Positions 1 through 6,866 of a stretch of 21,609 bases of DNA are shown here, piece by piece. The translations under genes and the position numbers were made by a program. The stretch is from Methylomonas sp. GTDB taxonomy: Bacteria > Pseudomonadota > Gammaproteobacteria > Methylococcales > Methylomonadaceae. Where the stretch lies: the NCBI GenBank assembly GCA_026990815.1, contig JALXCS010000134.1:1-21609 (forward strand), in the 5' to 3' direction. Position 1 is the stretch's first letter, and every line of letters starts with the position of its first letter. The notes beneath the pieces are model-generated. The model was not told the origin of the DNA. It ran no database searches and worked only from the letters and a program-made list of their open reading frames with translations.

Positions 1-27
1 ACCACTACGCAATCCGGAATAAGCAAA

Positions 28-528
28 TTAACTATTTTTTGGCTTCTTGTTCGAGCGGAACAAGGTGTTCAACAATTCTGAAAACCCCTTGCTGGTATCA
101 TACAAATCATCATTAGTATCATCTGAAGTTACAAGCATCAGCGGTGTTTTGTGTTTTATTGAATCAATAAAACTCATTTTCAAAATAAATTTAGCCCGAA
201 TATAAGCCACTCCCAATAATGCCACAAGCAAAGGAAAAAACTCATAAAATACACCCAATGCTGAACTTTGCTCATCTACAGATTCCTTGACGATAGCGTC
301 GTCAGATCGCTCAGAAGGTACATAACCTTTTTCCATTAAATTTTCCAGACTTGCATCTACAGAAGATTCCTGGATAAAAGCTATCATGGAATAACCAAAA
401 AATTTAAAAACGAGAAAAGACAATGCCCCTATCACTGCCCACATAAAAGCCTGCTTGCCGACTGAACTGGCTGACGCATAAAACCAAACAGCTATTAAAA
501 TATTTACTATGCCAAAGATTACACCCAT
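28..528 (-). CDS. Small hypothetical membrane protein
   Basis: I do not recognise this 166-residue protein. It has hydrophobic segments at about residues 2-20, 26-50 and 92-112, with an acidic Ser/Asp/Glu-rich linker (about 55-90) between the second and third, and a polar, lysine-rich C-terminus (KKPKNS). The start is supported by a GAGGT Shine-Dalgarno sequence about 9 bases upstream on the minus strand. It lies 59 bp downstream of the methyltransferase gene on the same strand, so the two may be co-transcribed from the promoter near 1416. No catalytic motif is visible; a membrane accessory role is only a guess. Confidence 0.6.
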   Translation of the reverse strand: MGVIFGIVNILIAVWFYASASSVGKQAFMWAVIGALSFLVFKFFGYSMIAFIQESSVDASLENLMEKGYVPSERSDDAIVKESVDEQSSALGVFYEFFPLLVALLGVAYIRAKFILKMSFIDSIKHKTPLMLVTSDDTNDDLYDTSKGFSELLNTLFRSNKKPKNS

Positions 529-587
529 TAAAACAACCTCAATTTTTTCTGCAAATTATTAAAAAAAACAAACCCTTGAAAGCAAAA

Positions 588-1376
588 TTATTTTGACATT
601 TGCCAATAAATTTCACCGCCTAATGATGGAAAAACTGCCCCCCATAAAAGATTCAGACGCAGCCAGCCTTTAAAGTTTTCCAAAACTGATCCACTTTTTC
701 TCAGAAAAAATGCACCCGAAAGAAAATCGAGTTTTAGCTTGGAATTTTGCGCCATTTTTTTCACTCGATGTGGCGAAAAAACACTGACATGTCCATATTT
801 CGATGCAGTAGAGCGGATCCGTTTCTGCCAATATTCAGCCAGCCATTTCGGTGTAACAGGAAACCCACCGATCAAAATCCCTCCGGGGACCAAAGAATCC
901 GACAGTCGAGCAACTAACGCTTCCGGTTCAAATAAGTGTTCAAGAATATGAAGCACTATTATCACATCGTATTCATCTTCCAGATAAAACCCCGGAAAAT
1001 CGACATCAGCCTCAATTTGTTTAGAATATCCATATTCTTTCAATCTGCCCAGAATTTGACGATCTACTGCAACCCAGGTTGAAAATTCTCTAAAACCGGT
1101 ATCTTGGGTAAATTGAAGCATCTGCCCCCGATCCACACCTATTTCGCAAATCCGCAATGGCCGCCCTAAGCGGGATTGCTCATCCTTGAGCAAATTGAAC
1201 ATAAACCAATAGCGCAATAGTTTTACCGGATAAAGCGTTGGCTTTGGTTTTCCAAAAACCTGCTTCACCGGGATTTGAGATTCAATGACAGCTAAATCCC
1301 AGTTACAAATTTCACGAAAAGAAAAAACAGGCAAACGAAATATGGTTTTCATTCTCGTGTTACTTTCATTAAACAT
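588..1376 (-). CDS. Class I SAM-dependent methyltransferase
   Basis: The 262-residue protein carries a Rossmann-type SAM-binding motif (CEIGVDRGQ, an E-x-G-x3-G pattern near residue 78), an acidic motif II region (VAVDRQ), and the post-IV/V region VLHILEHL...LVPGGIL typical of the Methyltransf_11/23 group. The final 60 residues are hydrophobic and basic (a KGWLRLNLLWGAVF stretch), suggesting membrane contact. The substrate cannot be named; families with the ILEHL motif often act on lipids, quinones or sugars. It is divergent from the response regulator and shares its upstream region, where a regulator-type direct repeat sits directly upstream of a TATAAT on this strand. The start codon is about 33 bases from the predicted transcription start. 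Confidence 0.8.
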   Translation of the reverse strand: MFNESNTRMKTIFRLPVFSFREICNWDLAVIESQIPVKQVFGKPKPTLYPVKLLRYWFMFNLLKDEQSRLGRPLRICEIGVDRGQMLQFTQDTGFREFSTWVAVDRQILGRLKEYGYSKQIEADVDFPGFYLEDEYDVIIVLHILEHLFEPEALVARLSDSLVPGGILIGGFPVTPKWLAEYWQKRIRSTASKYGHVSVFSPHRVKKMAQNSKLKLDFLSGAFFLRKSGSVLENFKGWLRLNLLWGAVFPSLGGEIYWQMSK

Positions 1377-1415
1377 TTTTCTGCTTATCTAGTCTCATCA
1401 ACTATCGTTCACTGT

Positions 1416-1450
1416 ATTATATGTTTCAAAGCTTTCAATAACCTTTCAAT
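1416..1450 (-). promoter_or_regulatory. Predicted response-regulator box and -10 for the methyltransferase gene
   Basis: On the minus strand the sequence TGAAAGGTTATTGAAAGCTT (1448 down to 1429), followed by another TTGAAA, forms direct repeats of TTGAAAG with 9-11 bp spacing, as is usual for OmpR/PhoB-family sites. Seven bases further on comes TATAAT (1421-1416), a perfect -10. On the plus strand the same repeats read TTTCAA at 1424, 1433 and 1444, ending only 6 bases before the regulator's own start codon. The core recurs at 3711-3730 upstream of atpB (18 of 20 identical). Binding by the adjacent regulator is inferred. Confidence 0.6.
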
Positions 1451-1455
1451 TAATA

Positions 1456-2130
1456 ATGAATATCCTGCTAATAGAAGATGATGAAGTTCTTGCTGATGGT
1501 CTCCTCCATACACTTTCTAGTATTGGTTATCGTGTTTCCACTGTCGCAACCGCTTCCTTAGCCGAATATATTTTAAACATTCAGGAGTTTGATCTTGTAA
1601 TTTTGGACCTAGGATTACCTGATATAGATGGATTGCGATTATTGCGTCAATTTAGGAGTCAAAAAATTCCTCTGCCAATTCTGATTTTAACTGCCCGCGA
1701 TGACTTAAACAGCCGAATAGAAGGCATTCGTCAGGGAGCAGATGATTACATGACCAAACCTTTTGATCTCAAAGAACTGGAGGTCCGATTACAGGCTTTG
1801 ATTCGGCGCTGTTATGGCGGTTTTAGCCATATCATAAAAATTGGACGCTTACATCTGGATACCAGCAATCACCAAATCCTGGCGGATGGAGAATTTCTAT
1901 CATTGTCCTCAAGAGAATCAGCGGTTTTAGAAATTTTGCTGCTTCAAGCTGGCAAGGTGGTTTGCAAAGAGCGTATCGCCCAACGCCTATCTTACGAAGG
2001 CGAGGCGCTGGCCGACAATGCGATTGAAGTATACGTTCATCGAGTGAGAAAAAAAATCAAGCCTTTTGATGCCAATATCAGAACCATTAGAGGTCTTGGA
2101 TATCTTTTGGAAAATGAAAATCATGACTAA
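1456..2130 (+). CDS. OmpR-family response regulator (QseB/TctD-like)
   Basis: This 224-residue two-domain regulator has a receiver at residues 1-115 with the acidic pair D8/D9, phospho-acceptor D51 (in VILDLGLPDIDG), T79 and K101 (MTKPF). A winged-helix DNA-binding domain follows at about 128-222, with the family signature at its C-terminus (NAIEVYVHRVRKKI, then RTIRGLGYLL). It is coupled to the sensor kinase: the kinase start codon lies inside its last codons. No clear Shine-Dalgarno precedes the ATG. Repeated TTTCAA boxes directly upstream suggest autoregulation and control of the divergent methyltransferase; the same box lies before atpB. Family assignment is firm; the signal and targets are inferred. 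Confidence 0.93.
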   Translation: MNILLIEDDEVLADGLLHTLSSIGYRVSTVATASLAEYILNIQEFDLVILDLGLPDIDGLRLLRQFRSQKIPLPILILTARDDLNSRIEGIRQGADDYMTKPFDLKELEVRLQALIRRCYGGFSHIIKIGRLHLDTSNHQILADGEFLSLSSRESAVLEILLLQAGKVVCKERIAQRLSYEGEALADNAIEVYVHRVRKKIKPFDANIRTIRGLGYLLENENHD

Positions 2131-3505
2131 AGTTCCCAGCTTAAAACGTGCTATTGTTGTCCGGCTAATTTTCCCCCTGATAGTTTTCATCATCATCGAA
2201 ACGATCTTGTCTTATTATATTGCTCTGCATTATGTCAATTTAACTTATGATCGATGGCTTCTCGATTCTGCATATTCGTTAGCCCAAGAAGTAAAAAACG
2301 ATGATAACAAGGTATTAGTTGACCTACCCGATGCTGCACTTAAAATTTTTACCTGGGATGATATTGATTCCACTTTTTTTAAAATCATTTCCGAAAAAAG
2401 CGGATTACTGGAAGGCAATCAACCTGCTTTAATAACCTTGGACTTGCCCCCTGGCTCAAAACAGCCGGTTTTTTCAGATTCCTTTATCAATGGTAAAACG
2501 ATTCGTATGGTTTCCATCCGAGCATCAAAGAACTTGCCAGAAAATGTATATATTCATGTTGCTGAAACATTAAACAAACGCAGACTAATGACCTTTGAAA
2601 TTTTAATGGCCGACCTGATCCCGCAGTTTTTATTAACCCTGTTAATCAGTACATATCTTTTTGTAGGTGTCAGTCGTGGCTTGGCGCCATTAAATCGCCT
2701 GTCTAAAGAAATTTCCCGGCGTTCTCCCAATGATTTAAATCCAATTTCTGAAGGCCATGTTTTTGCAGAGGTAAAAATATTAACTGACACCATCAACAAT
2801 CTATTAGCAAAATTATCCTCGGCAATAGCGGCTCAACAAAGATTCATTGCCAATGCCGCCCATCAACTCCGCACGCCACTAGCTGGCTTGGGACTGCAGG
2901 TCGAACGCGCGCGTCGAGAAAAAAAAATTGACAACATTCAGCTGGCGTTATTTCAAATACGAAAAAGTGCCAACAAAACCTCCCGTATTATTGAACAATT
3001 GCTAGTGCTGGCACGCTCAGGCCCGATTGAAGGAACTCATAATTTCAAGTTAATTGACTTACAAAACCTAATCAAAATACTTTGCATGGAATGGGTTCCA
3101 AACGCCTTGAAAAAAAATATTGAATTGAGCTTTGAAAGCTCTAATCTATCTGTATTAATTAATGGTGACCAAATCTTGCTCACCGAATTAATCAGTAATT
3201 TATTGGACAATGCCATCAAATATGGCAAAAACAACGGCAGTATCTTAGTTAAACTCTTCGACCAACCTGTTCCCACCCTTATTATTGAGGATGATGGACC
3301 AGGAATTGAAAATACTGAATATGACAAGATTTTTGAACGATTTTATCGAATTCCAGGTAGTACTGGAAATGGCTGTGGACTGGGTCTTGCAATCGTCAAG
3401 GAAATCGCCAATCTGCATCATGCCAGACTCTCAGCAAAAAAAGCATCTATTGGTGGACTCAGAATTGAACTGCAATTCAAAAAGCAAGGAACAAACCCAG
3501 ACTAA
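2123..3505 (+). CDS. Sensor histidine kinase (TctE/QseC type, 2CSK_N)
   Basis: About 460 residues. A first membrane helix (about residues 12-32) precedes a periplasmic 2CSK_N-like sensor segment, a second membrane helix lies near 160-180, followed by a HAMP-like linker. The H-box QRFIANAAHQLRTPL places the phosphorylated histidine at residue 247. The ATPase domain shows the N-box (ELISNLLDNAIKYG), G1 (EDDGPGI), F-box (FERFYR) and G2 (GCGLGLAIV). I chose the ATG at 2123, which overlaps the regulator stop by 8 bases with GGAAAA at a usable distance; ATG 2114 is an alternative. Related TctE/QseC kinases sense carboxylates or small signals; the ligand here is unknown. Confidence 0.92.
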   Translation: MTKVPSLKRAIVVRLIFPLIVFIIIETILSYYIALHYVNLTYDRWLLDSAYSLAQEVKNDDNKVLVDLPDAALKIFTWDDIDSTFFKIISEKSGLLEGNQPALITLDLPPGSKQPVFSDSFINGKTIRMVSIRASKNLPENVYIHVAETLNKRRLMTFEILMADLIPQFLLTLLISTYLFVGVSRGLAPLNRLSKEISRRSPNDLNPISEGHVFAEVKILTDTINNLLAKLSSAIAAQQRFIANAAHQLRTPLAGLGLQVERARREKKIDNIQLALFQIRKSANKTSRIIEQLLVLARSGPIEGTHNFKLIDLQNLIKILCMEWVPNALKKNIELSFESSNLSVLINGDQILLTELISNLLDNAIKYGKNNGSILVKLFDQPVPTLIIEDDGPGIENTEYDKIFERFYRIPGSTGNGCGLGLAIVKEIANLHHARLSAKKASIGGLRIELQFKKQGTNPD

Positions 3506-3525
3506 AAGGAGTTTTCATGATTTAC

Positions 3526-3665
3526 TTAAATGCGAATTAAGAGCTGAAAACCTCGTTGATAATAAATTCAATGATATAGAATCACTTGGGTTCGTTTTTC
3601 TCAACTCATGTCAATCTAACTTGTTGATTTGATATTATGAAATTTAGCTCTTAATTCATATTTAA
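3526..3665. repeat. 140-bp segment bounded by 20-bp imperfect inverted repeats
   Basis: TTAAATgcGAATTAAGAGCT at 3526-3545 is the inverted complement of 3646-3665 at 18 of 20 positions, including a perfect 12-bp arm (GAATTAAGAGCT / AGCTCTTAATTC). The enclosed 100 bp is AT-rich and holds no credible gene. No convincing target duplication flanks it. It could be a MITE-like remnant, a long-range operator pair, or a weak hairpin between the kinase gene and the F0 operon. Confidence 0.55.
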
Positions 3666-3710
3666 CGGATTAAGCTTAAAACAGTCTATTCACAAATTGC
3701 AAAATCAGTC

Positions 3711-3743
3711 TGTAAGGTTATTGAAAGGTTCTAGTCTTAGACT
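3711..3743 (+). promoter_or_regulatory. Predicted response-regulator box and -10 for the F0/psiE/CA operon
   Basis: TGTAAGGTTATTGAAAGGTT (3711-3730) is an 11-bp direct repeat (TGTAAGGTTAT, TGAAAGGTTCT) and matches the methyltransferase-side box at 18 of 20 positions. Seven bases after the box is TAGACT (3738-3743, four of six matches to TATAAT), the same spacing as box to TATAAT at the methyltransferase promoter. This predicts a start of transcription near 3750 and a 30-35 base leader before atpB. The identity is seen directly; binding and activation are inferred. Confidence 0.6.
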
Positions 3744-3783
3744 ATGCCTACAGTGACCACCAATACTGAATACTTTCTTGAAG

Positions 3784-4566
3784 ATGCAAACCAAAATAGA
3801 AATAGTTGATAGCATGAGATCAAGGGCAGACTATTTTTTGTCCGCACCAGAAGCTATAGGTCATATTGGATTTTTCCCGGTCACCAATACTTTATTTACG
3901 TCATTATTAATTACCGCTTTTTTATCCCTCATTGCTTTTTCTGTATCAAAAAACTTATCAATGGTTCCTGGGAAATCTCAGGCATTTGTAGAGATTTTTA
4001 TTGAATATATTTATAAACTTACTGAACAAATTGCCGGTTCAAAAGCTCAAGTTTTTTTTCCCTGGCTTATGACTTTTGTCTTGTTTATTCTAGCGGCAAA
4101 TTTATCTGGTCTATTACCAGGTTTCTCTTCGATTGGAATTTACAAAATAGCCGAAGGGACAAAAACCTTTGTGCCCTTTCTGCACTCCATAAACGCTGAT
4201 TTGAACTCAACTTTAGCGCTCGCATTTGTTTCTCTTTTTATAACTCACTTTTTTGCAATCCGTTTTCTAGGTATTAAAGCCTATCTGCAAAAATGGTTTT
4301 CTACCAAAATGTTTGGCATTGCCTTGTTTGTAGGTCTACTTGAGCTGGTTTCGGAATTTACCAAAATTATTTCTTTATCTTTCAGGCTTTATGGCAACAT
4401 CCAGGCAGGAAAAGTCATGTTGAAAACTGCAAAATCATTCTACCCCTATGTACTGCCACTACCTTTTTATTTAATGGAAATTATGGTGGCATTTATTCAA
4501 ACCGCAGTATTCATGATGTTGACCCTAGTCTTTATGAAAATACTCAGCAGCAAACAAATCCATTGA
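3784..4566 (+). CDS. atpB: ATP synthase F0 subunit a (orphan F0 module)
   Basis: About 260 residues with five to six membrane helices. It keeps the hallmark of subunit a: the proton-path arginine in the penultimate helix (SLSFRLYGNIQAGKVML, Arg near residue 201) and the last-helix Gln (AFIQTAVFMMLTLVFMK). The PFLHSINADLNSTLALA segment is also typical. Subunit a forms the two proton half-channels beside the c-ring. It starts an operon with atpE and atpF, but no delta, alpha, gamma, beta or epsilon genes follow. I chose ATG 3784; an in-frame TTG two codons upstream is possible and neither has a clear Shine-Dalgarno. It is preceded by the predicted regulator box. The style resembles candidate-phylum (Patescibacteria) F0 more than gammaproteobacterial F0, from memory only. 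Confidence 0.88.
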   Translation: MQTKIEIVDSMRSRADYFLSAPEAIGHIGFFPVTNTLFTSLLITAFLSLIAFSVSKNLSMVPGKSQAFVEIFIEYIYKLTEQIAGSKAQVFFPWLMTFVLFILAANLSGLLPGFSSIGIYKIAEGTKTFVPFLHSINADLNSTLALAFVSLFITHFFAIRFLGIKAYLQKWFSTKMFGIALFVGLLELVSEFTKIISLSFRLYGNIQAGKVMLKTAKSFYPYVLPLPFYLMEIMVAFIQTAVFMMLTLVFMKILSSKQIH

Positions 4567-4603
4567 CAAAAATTTACCAACAATTCTTTTTGAGGACATT
4601 TAT

Positions 4604-4801
4604 ATGGAAAACATATCATTAGCCATTGCCGGAGGATTTTTTGGCCCTGCTATTGCAATCGGCATAATAGGAATGAAAGCAATGGAAGCAATCGGGCGTA
4701 ACCCTGAAGCCCAAGATAAAATCCTGCCAAACATGTTACTTGCAATGGCCTTTGCTGAAGCCATAGCCATTTATGCATTAATTCTTGCGTTCACTAATTA
4801 G
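4604..4801 (+). CDS. atpE: ATP synthase F0 subunit c
   Basis: A 65-residue double-hairpin proteolipid, shorter than the 79 residues of E. coli. Helix 1 is GGFFGPAIAIGIIGMKAMEA, the loop is RNPEAQ (32-37), and helix 2 carries the ion-binding carboxylate E52 in AFAEAIAIYALILAF. By alignment to sodium-type c subunits, the helix-1 Gln is Ile19 and the Ser after the carboxylate is Ala53, so the ring is predicted to carry protons, not sodium. A GAGGA Shine-Dalgarno lies 8 bases before the ATG. It sits 37 bp after atpB and 21 bp before atpF. The KAMEAIGRNPEA stretch resembles candidate-phylum sequences as I remember them; this needs a search. Confidence 0.93.
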   Translation: MENISLAIAGGFFGPAIAIGIIGMKAMEAIGRNPEAQDKILPNMLLAMAFAEAIAIYALILAFTN

Positions 4802-4822
4802 CCTGCTGCTTAAAAAACGTCA

Positions 4823-5335
4823 ATGGAACAGATTTTTTCCAATTTCGGGGTAAAACCCATATTACTTTCGGCACAAATTGTAAATTTTCTGATCCTTTTT
4901 TTAATATTAAAAAAACTGTTGTACAAACAAATATTAAAGATAAAAAAAAAGAAAAAAAAAAATATTGAAGAAAATCTTCGCAATGCAGACAAAATAAAAC
5001 AACAGTTAAAAAATGCAGAACAAGCTTATATTTTAAAAATTACTGAGGCGAACATAAAAGCGCAAAAAATCGTTGCAACCGCATCTGCTGAGGCTATTGA
5101 AATTATTGCCAAAGCCCATCAACAAGCTCAATACGAAGTTGATTTAATGATTAAAAAATCCAAAGAAAACCTCATGTACGAACAAGACAAAGCGAAGCAA
5201 GTAATGCATAAAGAATATGCCAATCTGGTAATTCTTGGCATTGAGATGATCACTAGTGAAGTTTTGCAGTTGGGTGATCATAAAAAAATCATCGAAACCA
5301 GATTAAGGGAGTTAAACAATCAAAATCTTAATTAA
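4823..5335 (+). CDS. atpF: ATP synthase F0 subunit b-like stator
   Basis: The 170-residue protein has an N-terminal membrane helix (about residues 13-32, AQIVNFLILFLILKKLLYKQ) followed by a long charged helix, the layout of subunit b, the peripheral stalk that normally links F0 to F1. Directly after the helix is a run of six lysines encoded by A9-G-A11 (4942-4962). The usual binding partner, delta, is not encoded here, so the stalk has no visible F1 to hold; it could serve another partner or the main ATP synthase. The start ATG has only a weak upstream signal. It is 44 bp upstream of the PsiE-like gene, consistent with one transcript. Confidence 0.85.
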   Translation: MEQIFSNFGVKPILLSAQIVNFLILFLILKKLLYKQILKIKKKKKKNIEENLRNADKIKQQLKNAEQAYILKITEANIKAQKIVATASAEAIEIIAKAHQQAQYEVDLMIKKSKENLMYEQDKAKQVMHKEYANLVILGIEMITSEVLQLGDHKKIIETRLRELNNQNLN

Positions 5336-5379
5336 TATCCCGTATCTCAGTTTCAACAATAAAAGACAGAAATATAATT

Positions 5380-5964
5380 GTGGAAAATGAAGAAATAGAT
5401 ACCCCACACATGGAAGAACTCCCCAGTACACATAAAGACCCGCTGATTGAGTTCCTGCATAGAACCATCAGAATCGCGGTAAAATTTCTAGCGATGCTGA
5501 TGACTTTGGTGATCATTTGGGGTATCGGTGATGTTATTTATGTCCTTTACCAGAGATTAATGCTACCTCCAATTTTTTTACTCAGCATTTCAGACATTCT
5601 AGCAACATTTGGAGCTTTTTTAGCTGTTCTAATCGCCATAGAAATTTTTATTAACATCACCATCTATATCAGAAACGATGTATTGCCAGTAAAACTTGTG
5701 GTTGCCACGGCACTCATGGCAATTTCACGAAAGGTAATAATTTTTGATTTTAAAGAATTAACTCCCATGTACATTTTTGCGACAGCGACAGTTGTGTTTG
5801 CATTGGGGATTACCTACTGGCTAATTTTAATTAAGGAAAAAAATGAAGAAAATTTTCTCGGCAAAAGATGCATACCAAGTAAATCCATCTTTTTTTCAAA
5901 CCAAAATCAAGTTTGGGCTACTTGCTTTAACACTATTCTCTTCAGGCTGTGCATTTACCAATAA
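5380..5964 (+). CDS. psiE: PsiE-family inner membrane protein
   Basis: Residues 1-152 match the phosphate-starvation-inducible E family: a short acidic N-terminus, then four membrane helices (about 30-55, 66-90, 102-118, 128-150) with the family-like segment DVLPVKLVVATALMAISRKV. The family's biochemical role is unknown. The start is GTG. The last 42 residues (after ILIKEKN) look unlike the family and overlap the carbonic anhydrase gene by 122 bases. At the point where the family similarity ends is an A7 tract (5837-5843): one extra A, or a -1 slip on A AAA AAT, would end translation at TGA 5844-5846, overlapping the next ATG. The natural product may therefore be about 154 residues. Confidence 0.75.
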   Translation: MENEEIDTPHMEELPSTHKDPLIEFLHRTIRIAVKFLAMLMTLVIIWGIGDVIYVLYQRLMLPPIFLLSISDILATFGAFLAVLIAIEIFINITIYIRNDVLPVKLVVATALMAISRKVIIFDFKELTPMYIFATATVVFALGITYWLILIKEKNEENFLGKRCIPSKSIFFSNQNQVWATCFNTILFRLCIYQ

Positions 5965-6640
5965 ACACCATACCCATTGGAGCTATGAAGGCCATCATGG
6001 TCCAAAATACTGGGGCACAATGAATTCTGATTATGCTACGTGTAATAATGGTGTTAATCAGTCTCCCATTGATCTAACTGAACTTATCGAGGCTGAGCTG
6101 CCTCCTCTTGGTCTGGCATACAAGCCAGGAGCAAACGAAGTCGTTAACAATGGCCATACTATACAGGTGACTTATCAATCAGGAAGCAACTTATCGGTTA
6201 GCGAGCAGGTTTTCGAATTAAAACAATTTCATTTCCACACACCCAGTGAAAATCAAATTAACGGAACCTCATTTCCGCTGGAAGTACACCTGGTTCATGC
6301 CGATAGAGATGGCAATCTGGCTGTCATAGCAGTCCTTTTCAAAGAAGGTGAGGAAAACCCGACAATAAAAACCATCTGGGATACCATGCCAGATAAAACA
6401 GGTGAAAAAAATAGACTTGAGGCCATAATTTCAGCTGATAACATTCTACCATCCCACCAGGACTACTACCGCTACAACGGCTCATTAACCACTCCGCCTT
6501 GTGAAGAAGGAGTGACCTGGCTTGTGATGAAACAGCCTCTTTCAGTATCAAAAAACCAAATTGAACAATTCAAATCACTGATGCAACATCCCAATAACAG
6601 GCCTGTACAACCAGTAAATGCCCGTCCTGTTTTAAAATAA
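5843..6640 (+). CDS. Alpha-class carbonic anhydrase, exported
   Basis: A 265-residue enzyme interconverting CO2 and bicarbonate outside the cytoplasmic membrane. Zinc ligands H130, H132 (QFHFHTPSEN) and H149 (EVHLVH) have the 17-residue spacing of bacterial alpha enzymes such as the Neisseria one, not the 23 of human CA II. The NGSLTTPPCEEGVTW signature is present. The N-terminus has a basic leader, a hydrophobic core (FGLLALTLFSSG) and a Cys at about residue 36, suggesting a signal peptide or an atypical lipobox (SSGC). Start is set by AAGGA 6-7 bases before the ATG. It overlaps the PsiE-like frame, so coupling is likely. Placing a proton-handling F0 and a periplasmic CA on one transcript is unusual. 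Confidence 0.9.
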   Translation: MKKIFSAKDAYQVNPSFFQTKIKFGLLALTLFSSGCAFTNKHHTHWSYEGHHGPKYWGTMNSDYATCNNGVNQSPIDLTELIEAELPPLGLAYKPGANEVVNNGHTIQVTYQSGSNLSVSEQVFELKQFHFHTPSENQINGTSFPLEVHLVHADRDGNLAVIAVLFKEGEENPTIKTIWDTMPDKTGEKNRLEAIISADNILPSHQDYYRYNGSLTTPPCEEGVTWLVMKQPLSVSKNQIEQFKSLMQHPNNRPVQPVNARPVLK

Positions 6641-6739
6641 AAAACAATCCTTGTACACGAAAAAAAATTCACCCTTTTGAACTTCAAAGAGGCAAGCGAT
6701 TGAAATTAAAAAAACACACGTAAATACATCCTTGTAGCT

Positions 6740-6763
6740 TTCTATCGCATCCCTGCGATAGAA
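6740..6763 (+). terminator. Hairpin downstream of the carbonic anhydrase gene
   Basis: Perfect 10-bp stem TTCTATCGCA / TGCGATAGAA with the four-base loop TCCC, followed by the moderately T-rich GGTCTTGTTATT. It lies about 100 bases after the stop codon. The T tract is poor, so terminator function is a modest inference; it could equally be an RNA-protecting stem. Confidence 0.45.
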
Positions 6764-6837
6764 GGTCTTGTTATTCCAATCACTTACTTCCATTCAGCAA
6801 ATTTCTGTCATATACAGATAGAAACAATATAATAATT

Positions 6838-6866
6838 TTTTGGCTCTAATTGCGTTAGAGCCAAAA
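6838..6866 (-). terminator. Hairpin downstream of the cytochrome b561 gene
   Basis: Perfect 12-bp stem TTTTGGCTCTAA / TTAGAGCCAAAA with a five-base loop, in a convergent region about 104 bases beyond the cytochrome b561 stop. The A/T ends of the stem double as flanking tracts on both strands, so it may act in either direction. Confidence 0.5.

Noticed and set aside
739..951. Plus-strand reading frame opposite the methyltransferase gene
   Set aside because: It is antisense to a well-supported gene and the product has no recognisable features.
2066..2122. Upstream TTG start for the kinase
   Set aside because: It would overlap the regulator by 65 bases and add a non-family N-terminus; ATG 2114 or 2123 fits the usual coupled layout.
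3551..3580. Fur-box-like GATAAT stretch near 3558
   Set aside because: Only one weak half-match in AT-rich DNA, without the tandem GATAAT arrangement; chance is likely.
3285..3632. Plus-strand frame overlapping the kinase 3' end
   Set aside because: It is a shifted frame of the kinase ATPase domain and its tail crosses the inverted-repeat region; no start signal or similarity.
5336..5379. Possible remnant of atpH (delta) or other F1 genes after atpF
   Set aside because: The 44 bases hold no frame with similarity, and the next gene is clearly PsiE-like, so F1 genes are absent and not decayed in place.
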